A stretch of 64,000 bases of DNA from Streptomyces sp. TLI_171 (GCF_003610255.1 NZ_RAPS01000001.1:7777001-7841000), one strand, 5' to 3'. Shown: positions 54,191-63,123, numbered from the stretch's first letter. The notes: generated by a model not told the origin, from the letters alone. Made by a program: numbers and translations.

Positions 54191-54556
54191 AGGGGCAGAT
54201 CCGTTTCGCGTGCGGGACTGTGGGCACCGTCCGGTTGCCCCGTCGCGCCGAGTCGAAGCACTCCGGCGACGCTGATCCGGCCCGCGGGCCGCCCGATCGG
54301 CGGATCTTCAAACGCCACTGCCCCGTTCGGGCCGGCCGGCGCTCCCCACGGGGCTTCGCGAACGAGCCCCGTCACCGGCCCAGCACCCGAGCCGAGGAGA
54401 GCGCGCAGAAGATGTTCACGGCCATCTCCGCCGTCGTCCGAACTCCGTTCCCGCCGATGGAAATGACGTGGTCGGATCCCGGCGCGCACTGCGGGGCTGC
54501 TATCTTCCATGCCGCCCGGGGTGATCATCGGCCCGGAGTCCGGTACTGGAGAACTC
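54191..54556. other. Divergent intergenic region, 366 bp
   Basis: Between the AI-2E-family gene and the surface protein gene. No gene supported; promoters for both should lie here. Confidence 0.4.
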
Positions 54557-55459
54557 ATGAACCGTAGCGCCAAGGCCCCTTCCGCCCTGCTCGGCGGTGC
54601 CCTGCTCGCGCTCGCACTGAGTGCCGCGCCGGCACAGGCGGCGGGGAACGGGTCGATCACCGGGTCGATCAGCGGTGTGCCGTCCAAGGTGCCCGCCGGC
54701 GGAAGCTTCCAGATCTCCGTCACCAGTCGGTCCAGCTCCGACGACGCCATCCTGGTCGACCAGTTGAACCTGACGCTGTACCGCTCCAGCGGCTCCGCCG
54801 GCGGGGTCAGCGTGCAGTGGCAGGACCCGGCCACCGGGCAGTGGGTCGATGCGTCGGGCGGCGGCGACAGTTGGAGCCTCGGCGGGCGGCGCGGCCTGGC
54901 CACCGTCCCTCCGCACGGCACCCTCGTCACCCACGCGCGCATCTCCATGGGCAGTGCCACGCCGGGGTCCTACACCGTCAGGAGTCCCGGCATCATTGGC
55001 TACGAGCTGCTCGGCCCCTCCGGCGACCCGATCGCGGGACACCTGGACAGCATCGAATCCGCGCAGGTGTCCTTCAGCTACGCAACCGGCGGCGGCGCGG
55101 CCCCGCAACCCACCCCGAGCACCCGGCCGACCACCCCGCGCACACCCAGCACGCCCGCCAGGACCGCGGCCGCCCCGGACGCACCGGCCGACGCTCCGTC
55201 GACAAGCCCCACGCCCACGCCCTCCGCCACCGACACGCCCACCGCCACGGCAACGCCGACGCCCGCCGACTCGGCGCCGACCCCGACCCCGACCCCGACG
55301 CCGTCCGGGGCAACCGCCGCCGTGGCGGCCACCGGCAGCGCGCGCTCCGCCACGGTCCCGCTGACGCTCGGGGCCGTCGCCGTGACGGCCGCCGCAGCGA
55401 CGTTCGCGATCGTCGCGCTGCGCCGCCGCCGCACCGGGGCGGAACGCTCCGAGGACTGA
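54557..55459 (+). CDS. Cell-surface protein with Thr/Pro stalk and C-terminal anchor
   Basis: 300 residues. Signal peptide (APSALLGGALLALALSAAPA, cleavage at AQAA-G near 31). An Ig-like beta domain at about 35-180 (SGVPSKVPAGGSFQISVTSR, VQWQDPATGQWVDASGGG) is followed by a 90-residue Pro/Thr-rich stalk. The C-terminus has the order expected for sortase substrates: VAATG (a variant of LAxTG), a hydrophobic stretch LTLGAVAVTAAAATFAIVAL and a basic tail RRRRTG. It may be wall-attached by a class E sortase or simply membrane-anchored. ATG at 54557 follows GGAGAACTC. Stands alone. Confidence 0.8.
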   Translation: MNRSAKAPSALLGGALLALALSAAPAQAAGNGSITGSISGVPSKVPAGGSFQISVTSRSSSDDAILVDQLNLTLYRSSGSAGGVSVQWQDPATGQWVDASGGGDSWSLGGRRGLATVPPHGTLVTHARISMGSATPGSYTVRSPGIIGYELLGPSGDPIAGHLDSIESAQVSFSYATGGGAAPQPTPSTRPTTPRTPSTPARTAAAPDAPADAPSTSPTPTPSATDTPTATATPTPADSAPTPTPTPTPSGATAAVAATGSARSATVPLTLGAVAVTAAAATFAIVALRRRRTGAERSED

Positions 55460-55544
55460 CCGGCGGCGATGGGCGAGGGGGCATCGTCTGTCGGCGAAGG
55501 CTGCGGGGCGGCCGTGGCCGCGTCGGGGCGGCACGGTGCGGGTC

Positions 55545-56816
55545 TCAGCTCAGCTGGTTCTTGTGGATGCGGCCGTTCTTGACGATGAGTGCGAGGTTCG
55601 TCTCGGGGTCGGCGAGGAGGGTGATGTCCTTCGTCGGGTCGCCGTTGACGATCAGGAAGTCGGCCCAGGCGCCGGGGCGGATGACGCCGAGCGGGGCGTG
55701 CCGGTAGGGGTCGCGTTCGCCGGCGAGGCGGAACAGCTCGGCGTTGCCGGAGGTGGCGATCTTCAGCGCCTCGGTGGGGGTGAAACCGAACCGGGTGGTC
55801 AGCCTGGTGAGCATCTCGCCCTGCTTGTGGGACTCCGCGGGGTCGAGCAGGAAGTCGGTGCCGAAGGCGAGTTTCACGCCGTGGGCGCGGGCCCGTGCCA
55901 GGGTGTCGCCGACGCCGTCGCAGACCTGGCGGTTCTTGGCGACCGAGTCGGGGTTGGCGAAGGTGTGGTCGCTCTCCAGCAGGGGCTGAGTGCTCAGCCA
56001 GACGTCCTCGGCCGCGAGCATGGCGATGGTTTCCTCGTCGGCGAGCAGGCCGTGTTCGATGGACCTGACGCCCGCTTCAACGGCTCGCCGGATGCCCTCG
56101 TCGGTGAAGACGTGGACCGAGACGTAGGTGCCCCAGTCGGCGGCGGCCTCGACCGCGGCCCTCAGCTCGTCGGCGGTGAACTGCAGGGTGTCCAGGGGGT
56201 CGTAGGCGGAGGTGACCCCGCCGCCGGCCATCAGCTTGATCTGGGTCGCTCCCCGCTTCAACTGCTCGCGCACCGCCGTGAGCACGCGTTCGCGCCCGTC
56301 GACGACCCGCATGAACGACAGGGCCTCGGCCCGCGAGGGCGTGCCGCCGAACAGCGCCGAGGCCTGGTGCACGTCGGAGAAGTCGCCGTGCCCGCTGGTC
56401 TGGGAGATCGCGGCCTGGCTCGGGTAGATCCGGGGGCCGGGGAACAGGCCGCCGTCGATGACCTGCCGCAGGCAGGCGCTGTCGCCGCCCATGTCGCGCA
56501 CGGTGGTGAAGCCGCGCATCAGCATCCGGCCGGCCTCGGCCAGCGCCTTGTAGTAGAGCACCCCGGTGGGGGCCAGCAGCATCTCGGGCATGGTGGCCGC
56601 AGCGGCGAACAGGTGCACGTGTGCGTCACTCAGGCCCGGCATCAGCACCCGGCCGCCGCCGTCGATCATCACCGCGTCGGGACCGGCGGACCCCTCCTCG
56701 ACGATCAGGCCGTTCTTGACGCAGACCGAACGCACCTCGCTGACCTGGTCGGTGATGCCGTCGAAGACGCGCACATTGTGGACCACGAGTGGGGGCGCCG
56801 CAGGAGGTTGGCTCAT
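55545..56816 (-). CDS. Metal-dependent amidohydrolase (imidazolonepropionase-like)
   Basis: 423 residues of the amidohydrolase superfamily, Xaa-Pro dipeptidase/ochratoxinase-like branch. Metal ligands and catalytic residues are all visible: H66-x-H68 in GLSDAHVHLF, the carboxylated lysine K194 in TQIKLMAGGG, H235 in VSVHVFTDEG, H255 in RSIEHGLLAD and an aspartate in LAFGTDFLLD. The N-terminal and C-terminal beta strands form the small beta-sandwich (VVHNVRVFDGIT; GAWADFLIVNGDP). No signal peptide. Substrate probably a cyclic amide, imide or dipeptide. A start further upstream is not required. Confidence 0.9.
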   Translation of the reverse strand: MSQPPAAPPLVVHNVRVFDGITDQVSEVRSVCVKNGLIVEEGSAGPDAVMIDGGGRVLMPGLSDAHVHLFAAAATMPEMLLAPTGVLYYKALAEAGRMLMRGFTTVRDMGGDSACLRQVIDGGLFPGPRIYPSQAAISQTSGHGDFSDVHQASALFGGTPSRAEALSFMRVVDGRERVLTAVREQLKRGATQIKLMAGGGVTSAYDPLDTLQFTADELRAAVEAAADWGTYVSVHVFTDEGIRRAVEAGVRSIEHGLLADEETIAMLAAEDVWLSTQPLLESDHTFANPDSVAKNRQVCDGVGDTLARARAHGVKLAFGTDFLLDPAESHKQGEMLTRLTTRFGFTPTEALKIATSGNAELFRLAGERDPYRHAPLGVIRPGAWADFLIVNGDPTKDITLLADPETNLALIVKNGRIHKNQLS

Positions 56817-57118
56817 GTCCCCGTTCTAGCTCGGGGCGGTCCCTTGCTGCGCGAGGGCGTCGGCCAACCGGGCTGCGACCATCTGACTGACGTCGACGCA
56901 AAGTTGGTCGGTGTCTCGGCGGCCGCCCCGGGCCGGGCTGCGTGACGAGTACCCGCTCGCCGGTCGCCGCGCGCCCGATCGGGTGGTGGCTCTCCGGGGC
57001 GGGTGGCGCCCGAACTGCCTGCCACCCGACTGGCGGACAGTCTGGCTGTGTGCGAACGGGTAGCGTTCGGCCAGGCCGTTCCGGCCTGTTCCCGTCCCGC
57101 CGCTCGGATGGAGACCGC
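56817..57118. other. Divergent intergenic region, 302 bp
   Basis: Separates the amidohydrolase and lipoprotein genes. A short minus-strand fragment, LCVDVSQMVAARLADALAQQ, ends at 56826 and looks like the tail of a lost gene; otherwise no support for coding. Confidence 0.4.
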
Positions 57119-57841
57119 ATGCCCCGGACAGTGCGTCCCACGTCCCGCACGGCCGCCGGCCGAATCGCCCGGTGGCTGGCCGCCGCACCGCTCGTGGCCG
57201 TCCTCGCGGCCTGCGGTGGCGGCGGGGGTGGCTCGGGGTCGGGGACGGCGTCCTCGGCCGCGCAGTCCGAAGGCGACCTCGGTGGCTCGCCGCCGGCGGA
57301 GGGCTCAGGACAGCCGGACGACACGAGGACCGGGGCCGGCGGGAACCAGGGCGGGTTCAACGCGGCCGGCCAGGTCTCGGCGAACGCCAGCGGGACGTGG
57401 GCCCTCGCCCGGATCGGCCTGTCGAGTCCGCGGAAGGGCACCTTCTCGGCGACCGTCAGCCAGGTCACCGACTGCACCGGCGGCAAGCAGTCCGCGCCCG
57501 CCACCCCGGACAGCCAGCCCATCACGGTGGTCGACGGCAACTCGCCGACGACAGCCGACTTCACCCTGACCGGGCCGACACCGCCGGCCGGAAGCGAACG
57601 CACGATCTGCGTCACCGTCACCGTCGACGGCGCCAGCAGCCGGGTCACCGCGGGCGGAGCCGTCGACGTCCCCGACAACACCCCCGCCGACGGCAACAGC
57701 GATGAACCCGGCACCCGCCCCACCGACAGCCGTACATCCGACAGCGGTACACCCGACAGCGGAACGTCCGACGGCGGTACGCCGGACGGAGAGGCGTCCG
57801 AGCAGCCCGCGCCCCTCGCCGAATCCGCGAGCCCCCGCTGA
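57119..57841 (+). CDS. Secreted lipoprotein, hypothetical
   Basis: 240 residues. A lipoprotein signal peptide: TAAGRIARWLAAAPLVAVLA followed by A-C32, lipobox L-A-A-C. A Gly/Ser-rich linker leads to a beta-rich domain (WALARIGLSSPRKGTFSATV, ERTICVTVTVDGASSRVTAG) with two cysteines, and then an acidic, repetitive C-terminus (TSDSGTPDSGTSDGGTPDGE). ATG at 57119 follows GGAGACCGC. Its TGA stop at 57839-57841 overlaps the reading frame of the next gene in the sequence CTGAGC, see the finding on the missing start codon. Confidence 0.82.
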   Translation: MPRTVRPTSRTAAGRIARWLAAAPLVAVLAACGGGGGGSGSGTASSAAQSEGDLGGSPPAEGSGQPDDTRTGAGGNQGGFNAAGQVSANASGTWALARIGLSSPRKGTFSATVSQVTDCTGGKQSAPATPDSQPITVVDGNSPTTADFTLTGPTPPAGSERTICVTVTVDGASSRVTAGGAVDVPDNTPADGNSDEPGTRPTDSRTSDSGTPDSGTSDGGTPDGEASEQPAPLAESASPR

Positions 57842-58779
57842 GCGCTACCGACGAGCGACCGTCCGACGGCGAGCCGCCGGACGGACCGGCCCCCGCCGGG
57901 CCGGAGCAGCAGTCCGGCCCACCGCAGCCGGAAGGCCGCTCGTGGCGCAGCTGGATCGGCCTGATCGCCTCCTGGATCGCGCCGACCACCCTCATCACCG
58001 CCCTGCTGTTCTTCTTCGGCTACGCCTACACCGACTCCCTCTACAGCTACTTCGGCGTGGACACCGCCACGATCGGCTTCTCCACCCAGCACCTCCTGCT
58101 CCGCAGCTCGGCCGCGCTCTACCTCCCCGCCGGCATCGCGCTGTGCGGCGCCCTGCTGGCCGTGGCCGCCTACCACCTGGCTACCCGGACCGTCCGCAGC
58201 AGCCCGCAGGGGCGCCGCACCGTCCGCCGGGCCTGCCGGACGGCCGCGCTGCTGGCCGTCCCGCTCGCGGCGCTCGGGTTCCTCGCCGGCTTCGAGGTCG
58301 TCGACGCCGGCCCCATGGGCACCCCGCTCCTGCTCGGCGGGGCGCTGCTGCTGGTGGTGCTCGCGAGGCTGCTGGCCGTGCGCACGACCGGCGCCGCCTA
58401 CCCGCTGACCGGGGAACGCGCGGCGCTCGGCATCAGCGTGGCGCTGATCGTGCTCTGCTCGTTCTGGACCGCGGGCGGCTTCGCCCACCAGAAGGGGCAC
58501 GCCGACGCCGAGTGGCTCGCCCGCAACCTCGCGCTGCGCCCGGCGGTGGTCCTGGACACCACCGAGCGCCTCTACCTGCAGTGGCCCGGCGTGGACGAGC
58601 GGGCACTGCCGGACGCCGGAGCAGGGCAGACGTTCCGCTACCGCTACCGGGGCCTGCGGCTGCTCGCGCAGGCGAACGACCGGATGTTCCTGATCCCGAG
58701 CGACTGGACCTGGAAGGACGGCAACGTGCTGATCCTTCCGGCGGACGCCGGCGTCCGGGTCGTCTTCCACCCGGGCTGA
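57838..58779 (+). CDS. Polytopic membrane protein, start codon uncertain
   Basis: About 313 residues if begun at the CTG at 57838. A hydrophilic Pro-rich N-terminus is followed by about five membrane segments: WIGLIASWIAPTTLITALLF, LYLPAGIALCGALLAVAAYH, AALLAVPLAALGFLAGF, TPLLLGGALLLVVLARLLAV and ALGISVALIVLCSFWTAGGF. The C-terminal 110 residues form a non-membrane domain (ALRPAVVLDTTERLYLQWPG, RYRYRGLRLLAQANDRMFLI). In this frame no ATG, GTG or TTG occurs between the preceding in-frame stop (57703) and GTG at 58057, which would delete the first membrane helix. So translation uses a CTG overlapping the lipoprotein stop, a frameshift from it, or the sequence has an error. Confidence 0.65.
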   Translation: MSATDERPSDGEPPDGPAPAGPEQQSGPPQPEGRSWRSWIGLIASWIAPTTLITALLFFFGYAYTDSLYSYFGVDTATIGFSTQHLLLRSSAALYLPAGIALCGALLAVAAYHLATRTVRSSPQGRRTVRRACRTAALLAVPLAALGFLAGFEVVDAGPMGTPLLLGGALLLVVLARLLAVRTTGAAYPLTGERAALGISVALIVLCSFWTAGGFAHQKGHADAEWLARNLALRPAVVLDTTERLYLQWPGVDERALPDAGAGQTFRYRYRGLRLLAQANDRMFLIPSDWTWKDGNVLILPADAGVRVVFHPG

Positions 58780-59183
58780 CGCACAGTCACCCGCGCCACC
58801 GGGCCGATGAGCTGTGGGCCGACGGCCCCTTCGCGGACGAGGCGGTGCCGCGGCCCGTCCCCTCGATGCAAGGAAGTCCTCGCCGCCTTCATGCACCTGG
58901 CCGGCGACCCGGTGCCCATGACCCGGGCGAACGCGCTCAGTGCACACCTGACGGACCCAAACTTCTGCGCCCGCCTGGAGCCCGCAGCCGGACTCGCCCT
59001 CCGCGGTGTCGGGCGCCTCGGCGACATCGACCATCGTGCCGCAACGGCGAACCGGAGCCACTGACGGCACGCCATGGCCAGGTCGTTCTTGCTGTCTGAT
59101 ATATGAGACAACTCGTCTTGCCATATGGATAGCCGTTAGGGTCGTGGACGTCAGCCCCCAGGCAAGCGATCGGATGGTGAGCG
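58780..59183. other. Intergenic region, 404 bp
   Basis: Upstream of the DsrE-like gene. AT-rich near 59095-59130 (TGATATATGAGACAA, TTGCCATATGG), which may be its promoter. No supported gene. Confidence 0.4.
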
Positions 59184-59540
59184 ATGCCCAAAACGGTCAT
59201 TCATGTGTTCCACGACGATGACGACTCCCTCGCCACCGGAACGCGAGTGGCGCAGCGCGTCCAGGAGGTCGCGGCTGAGCGCGGGGTGGTCGTCGAGGTC
59301 TTCTGTTTCGGTCCGGCCCAGCGTCGTCTCAGCAGCACCGATGGCGAGGGGCCGGTTGCGGTCTTCAACCGGCAGATCGACGGGTTGGTCGCGAGTGGTG
59401 TCGTGGTCGGTGCCTGCGTGAACGCGGCCCGCACCGAGGGCACCGAGGAGGAGCTCACCGCACGTGGGCTCAGACTCACCGTGGCACGCGACGAGTTCGT
59501 GCGCTTCACCCTTGAACAGGCCACCGTCATCACCTTCTGA
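59184..59540 (+). CDS. DsrE-like small protein, hypothetical
   Basis: 118 residues, alpha/beta. VIHVFHDDDDSLATGTRVAQ then EVFCFGPAQRRLSS, and GLVASGVVVGACVNAARTEG with a cysteine at the position where DsrE/DsrF-like proteins carry their conserved Cys, followed by ELTARGLRLTVARDEFVRFT. The family transfers sulfur or serves as a structural domain; here sulfur chemistry is unproven. ATG at 59184 follows GGATGGTGAGCG. No sulfur genes are adjacent. Confidence 0.68.
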   Translation: MPKTVIHVFHDDDDSLATGTRVAQRVQEVAAERGVVVEVFCFGPAQRRLSSTDGEGPVAVFNRQIDGLVASGVVVGACVNAARTEGTEEELTARGLRLTVARDEFVRFTLEQATVITF

Positions 59541-59926
59541 CGCGGCACCAGCGGCGACCGGTCCGGCACCGACGCGACGCGCGCCAGGACGGTGTCGGCC
59601 GAGATCGCCCTGGCCGACCCGGACTTCGTACTGATCGAGAGCCCATCCGCCGGATGGCCACCTGGTCGCGGTTCTGCTGTTCGGTGGCGACGATCGGGGC
59701 GTTGTAGTGGGTGCCGTAGCCCTCGACGATCCGGTAGGTCCAGCGCCCATCGAGGTCGTCCGGCAGGTGACGCCCCGCCTCCGTTGGCGGAGGATCGGGA
59801 CCCCTCGATGACGCCCGCCTGGTCGGCGTCCGGTCCGGCGGCCCGGGGGTGGAACGACCCGCCACGGAGCCCTGAGGCAGGCCCGGGAAGCCGACCCGCG
59901 GCCTTGGCGGAGGCGGAGGTTCTCGC
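59541..59926. other. Region with a decayed minus-strand fragment, 386 bp
   Basis: Minus-strand frames contain RWTYRIVEGYGTHYNAPIVA followed by TEQQNRDQVAIR (about 59745-59650) and, after a frame change, ALDQYEVRVGQGD. This looks like real protein sequence now out of frame. Family unknown. The rest shows nothing. Confidence 0.35.
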
Positions 59927-60154
59927 TCAGGGTCCCCAGGTCAGAACCTGCGCGGTGGCGAGAGCGGTGAAGGTCACGGCAGCAATTCCGATGGCGACCA
60001 GAGGCACCCAGCTCGGCCACGCCGTGCGGAGCTCGACCGGCTCGGGCACCGGGGTCCTGTGAGAGGCGGCCGATTCGCGCTCGGGCGTCTCCGGTGGAGA
60101 AGCTGCCCGGGGACTGCGGGGCCGCGACGAGCCGGTCGGGGTCTTCGGATTCAT
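59927..60154 (-). CDS. Small single-pass membrane protein, hypothetical
   Basis: 75 residues. A hydrophilic Ser/Pro/Arg-rich N-terminal 45 residues (PKTPTGSSRPRSPRAASPPE) are followed by one membrane helix, WVPLVAIGIAAVTFTALATA, and a short end QVLTWGP. It is tail-anchored-like. ATG at 60154 follows AGAGGTTGCC. No family recognised; it stands 222 bp downstream of the amino-acid-binding lipoprotein gene on the same strand. Confidence 0.65.
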   Translation of the reverse strand: MNPKTPTGSSRPRSPRAASPPETPERESAASHRTPVPEPVELRTAWPSWVPLVAIGIAAVTFTALATAQVLTWGP

Positions 60155-60376
60155 GGCAACCTCTGTTCTGCCGACGGATGTCGTAGAGCTTGGTTGCCAG
60201 GTGCCCCGGTGTGCATCGTGCAGCGGTTTCGCATCGCCGGCCGCGAAGCCGGACCCCGCCGGCGAGATCACCGTCTCCGGGCGGACGGCCTCTCGGCCCT
60301 CACCGTCCGCTCGGAGCTTGGGCGGCCGCCGCAGTCCGGACGTTCCTGGTGCGGCGGCCGATCATCGTTCGATCGG

Positions 60377-61345
60377 TCAGTCGAGGGCGCCGTTGACGGT
60401 GGCCTTCGGGATGGCGATGTCCGGAACGTGGTAAGCAGCGAGGATCTTGCCGTACGAGCCGTCGTCCATCAGCGACTGGAGTGCGGCCTGGATCGACTCC
60501 TTGAGCCCGGGCACGGACTTCGAGACGCCGATTCCGATGGGGGAAGCGCTGGTGGGGCCGACGGCGGTCTTGCCGACGACGGTCTCGAATGTGACCCCTC
60601 CGTCCGCGGTGTCCGCCACGTAGGCCGCGGTCACCTCGTCGAGGAAGTCGGCGGAGACCTTGCCCGACCGCAGGGCCAGCTGCGCCTCGGAGTCCTTCGG
60701 GAAGGCAAGGACGTTGATGGGGGGCTTGCCCTGCTGCTTGCACAGCTCCTGGCGCTGGTCGAGGATCTTCTGGTGGTTGGTGCCGGTCTGCACCGAGACG
60801 CTCTTCCCGCAGACGTCGGTGACCACCTTGATGTTGTCGGGGTTGCCCTTCTTCACCAGCCAGCCCGGACCGGCGTTGATGTAGTCGACGAAGTCGACCG
60901 CCTGCTCGCGTTCCTTCTTGTCCGTCATGGCGGACATCACGGCGTCGAACTTCCCCGCCTGGACGGCGGGGATGAGGCCGTCGAACTTCTGGCCTGCGAA
61001 CTCGAACTTGGTTCCCAGGCGTGCGGCGATCGCCTGGCCGAGGTCGTAGTCGATGCCGGTCATCTCCTTGCTTCCCTCGGCGACGTACATCTCGAAGGGC
61101 GGGTAGGGCAGGTCGGTCGCGACCCGGACCTTCCCCGCCTTCTTGACCGCGTCGGGCAGGCCGGCGGTGAGCTTCGGGTCCGCGGAGATCCGCACGCCCT
61201 TGACGGCGACGGCCGGGAGGGTGGGAGCCGCGTCGTCGGACTTGACGGCGGCCGACGATCCGCAGGCCGTCAGTGCGAGTCCGCAGGTGGAGGCCAGAGC
61301 GACACACGCGATTGCTCTGAGAGAGGTGGTGCGAAGTGAGGACAT
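60377..61345 (-). CDS. Amino-acid ABC transporter substrate-binding lipoprotein
   Basis: 322 residues. Lipobox L-T-A-C28 in CGLALTACGSS. The mature protein is a family-3 periplasmic-binding-like protein: KVRVATDLPYPPFEMYVAEG near 72-91, EMTGIDYDLGQAIAARLGTK, GLIPAVQAGKFDAVMSAMTD and GVSKSVPGLKESIQAALQSL. The family binds polar amino acids such as glutamate, glutamine or aspartate. Permease and ATPase genes are absent from the window, so it is an orphan component. ATG at 61345 is supported by the signal peptide. Divergent from aspA with operator-like dyads between them, which points to an aspartate or asparagine link. Confidence 0.9.
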   Translation of the reverse strand: MSSLRTTSLRAIACVALASTCGLALTACGSSAAVKSDDAAPTLPAVAVKGVRISADPKLTAGLPDAVKKAGKVRVATDLPYPPFEMYVAEGSKEMTGIDYDLGQAIAARLGTKFEFAGQKFDGLIPAVQAGKFDAVMSAMTDKKEREQAVDFVDYINAGPGWLVKKGNPDNIKVVTDVCGKSVSVQTGTNHQKILDQRQELCKQQGKPPINVLAFPKDSEAQLALRSGKVSADFLDEVTAAYVADTADGGVTFETVVGKTAVGPTSASPIGIGVSKSVPGLKESIQAALQSLMDDGSYGKILAAYHVPDIAIPKATVNGALD

Positions 61346-61404
61346 GGCGAGGCCCTTCGGTCGTGCGCTGCGGGAGGGGGGTGAACGCGCTGCGAACAGA
61401 AGTT

Positions 61405-61416
61405 ACAGCTAGCTGT
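61405..61416. promoter_or_regulatory. Operator-like palindrome in the binding-protein/aspA interval
   Basis: ACAGCTAGCTGT, a perfect 12-bp palindrome 60 bp upstream of the binding-protein start and 160 bp upstream of aspA. Confidence 0.6.
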
Positions 61417-61425
61417 CACTGGGGG

Positions 61426-61449
61426 TGAATGTATTGGAAGTTACATTCA
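61426..61449. promoter_or_regulatory. Inverted repeat in the binding-protein/aspA interval
   Basis: TGAATGTA-N8-TACATTCA: perfect 8-bp arms in an unusually AT-rich stretch between the two divergent genes, 127 bp before the aspA start. Confidence 0.65.
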
Positions 61450-61575
61450 TGCAACGGCTGGTGCGTGCGGCCGCCGCTGAGCCTGGCTGTTGCAGAAAGT
61501 ACAGAAACTCTGCTACCTAGTGCTTCTGAAACGTGCAGCAGAAGCTGCCGGCACTCACAGCCGAACGCGGAGACC

Positions 61576-63000
61576 ATGAACCCCCACCTCGCACCCAGTG
61601 ACCGCGGAGCAGTCGACCAGCGCGTCGAACGCGACCTGCTGGGCGAGCGCCACCTGCCCGCCGACTCCTACACCGGGATCCACACGCTCAGGGCCACCGA
61701 GAACTTCCCCCTGACGGGAACACCCGTCTCCGCGCACCCCGAACTGGTCGCCGGGATCGCTGCCGTGAAGCAGGCCGCCGCGCTCGCGCACCACGACCTG
61801 GGCGTCCTGGACGCCGACCTCACCGGCGCCGTGGTCGCCGCCTGCCAGGAGATTCGCGACGGCCACTGGCACGAGCTGTTCGTCGTGGACGTCCTTCAGG
61901 GCGGGGCCGGCACGTCGACCAACATGAACGCCAACGAGGTCATCGCCAACCGCGCCCTCGAACTGCTCGGAAGCAAGCCCGGCACCTACACGCTCCTGAG
62001 CCCGAACGACCACGTCAATCTCGGGCAGAGCACCAACGACGCCTACCCCACCGCCGTCAGGTTGGCGTTGTACGAATCGGCCCACACCCTGGTGCCCGCG
62101 ATCGAGGAGCTCGCGGCCGCCCTGGGCGAGCGCGGCGTCGCCTTCGACGCCGTCCTCAAACTCGGGCGAACCCAGCTCCAGGACGCCGTCCCCATGACAC
62201 TCGGTCAGGAGTTCAGGGCGTTCGAGCTGGGAGTGCGCGACGACATCGCGGCCCTCGCGCGTGCCGCTCGCGCGCTGTGCGAGATCAACATGGGCGGCAC
62301 CGCCATCGGAACCGGCCTCAACGCGCACCCCGGCTTCGGTCGAGCCTGCACGGACCACCTCGCCCGCATCACCGGCGTCCCCGTACACCTGGCCCGCGAC
62401 CTCGTCGAGGCCACCCAGAGCACGGCGGCGTTCATCGAACTCTCGAGCGCCCTGCGACGCTTCGCCCTGCGCCTGATCAAGCTCTGCAACGACCTGCGCC
62501 TGCTGGCTTCCGGACCTCAGGCAGGTCTCGCGGAGATCAAGCTGCCCGAACTCCAGGCCGGGTCGAGCATCATGCCCGGGAAGGTCAACCCGGTCGTCCC
62601 CGAAGCCGTCACGCAGGTCTGCTTCGACGTCATCGGTGCCGACACTGCCGTGGCCTTCGCAGCCCAGGCGGGCCAACTGCAGCTCAACGCCTTCGAGCCG
62701 CTCATCGCCCACAGCTTGCTGACGGCCCAGCGCCGGCTCCGCGCGGCCTGCACTCTCCTCGCCACCGCGTGCATCGGCGGAATCACCGCCAACGCCGAGC
62801 GCACCCACCATCAGGCCAGCATGTCGGCTGCCCTCGCCGCAGCCCTCAACCCGGCAATCGGCTACCAGCGCTCGACGCAGATCGCCCGCCGCGCCGTCAG
62901 CGAGCAGCGATCGGTCAGAGACGTGGCCTGTGAAGCCGAGGTCCTCCCGCCCGAGGTGCTGGACGCGCTCCTCGACCCCCGTCGCCTGGTGGGCGATTGA
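61576..63000 (+). CDS. aspA: Aspartate ammonia-lyase
   Basis: 474 residues, as expected for aspartase, which converts aspartate to fumarate and ammonia in the cytosol as a tetramer. Conserved segments of the fumarase/aspartase superfamily are visible: GGAGTSTNMNANEVIANRAL, HVNLGQSTNDAYPTA, MGGTAIGTGLNAHPG and the signature loop GSSIMPGKVN at residues 329-338. ATG at 61576 follows GCGGAGACC; the frame is open upstream but not conserved. Fumarase is an alternative, but the TSTNMNANEVIA segment favours aspartase. Divergent from the amino-acid-binding lipoprotein gene and convergent with the broken cyanophycinase gene. Confidence 0.93.
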   Translation: MNPHLAPSDRGAVDQRVERDLLGERHLPADSYTGIHTLRATENFPLTGTPVSAHPELVAGIAAVKQAAALAHHDLGVLDADLTGAVVAACQEIRDGHWHELFVVDVLQGGAGTSTNMNANEVIANRALELLGSKPGTYTLLSPNDHVNLGQSTNDAYPTAVRLALYESAHTLVPAIEELAAALGERGVAFDAVLKLGRTQLQDAVPMTLGQEFRAFELGVRDDIAALARAARALCEINMGGTAIGTGLNAHPGFGRACTDHLARITGVPVHLARDLVEATQSTAAFIELSSALRRFALRLIKLCNDLRLLASGPQAGLAEIKLPELQAGSSIMPGKVNPVVPEAVTQVCFDVIGADTAVAFAAQAGQLQLNAFEPLIAHSLLTAQRRLRAACTLLATACIGGITANAERTHHQASMSAALAAALNPAIGYQRSTQIARRAVSEQRSVRDVACEAEVLPPEVLDALLDPRRLVGD

Positions 63001-63029
63001 CATCCCCGCCCACCGGGCGAGGGGTGAGT

Positions 63030-63052
63030 CCCGGCCCGTTCACCGGGCCGGG
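63030..63052 (+). terminator. Hairpin after aspA
   Basis: 9-bp perfect stem CCCGGCCCG / CGGGCCGGG with a 5-base loop, 30 bp after the aspA stop codon. Confidence 0.7.
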
Positions 63053-63123
63053 TCCGCGCGTACTGGCGTACGAACCTGACGCTGGGTCGGCTCGCGCCGC
63101 TGTTCTGGGTGCCGCCACGGGCC

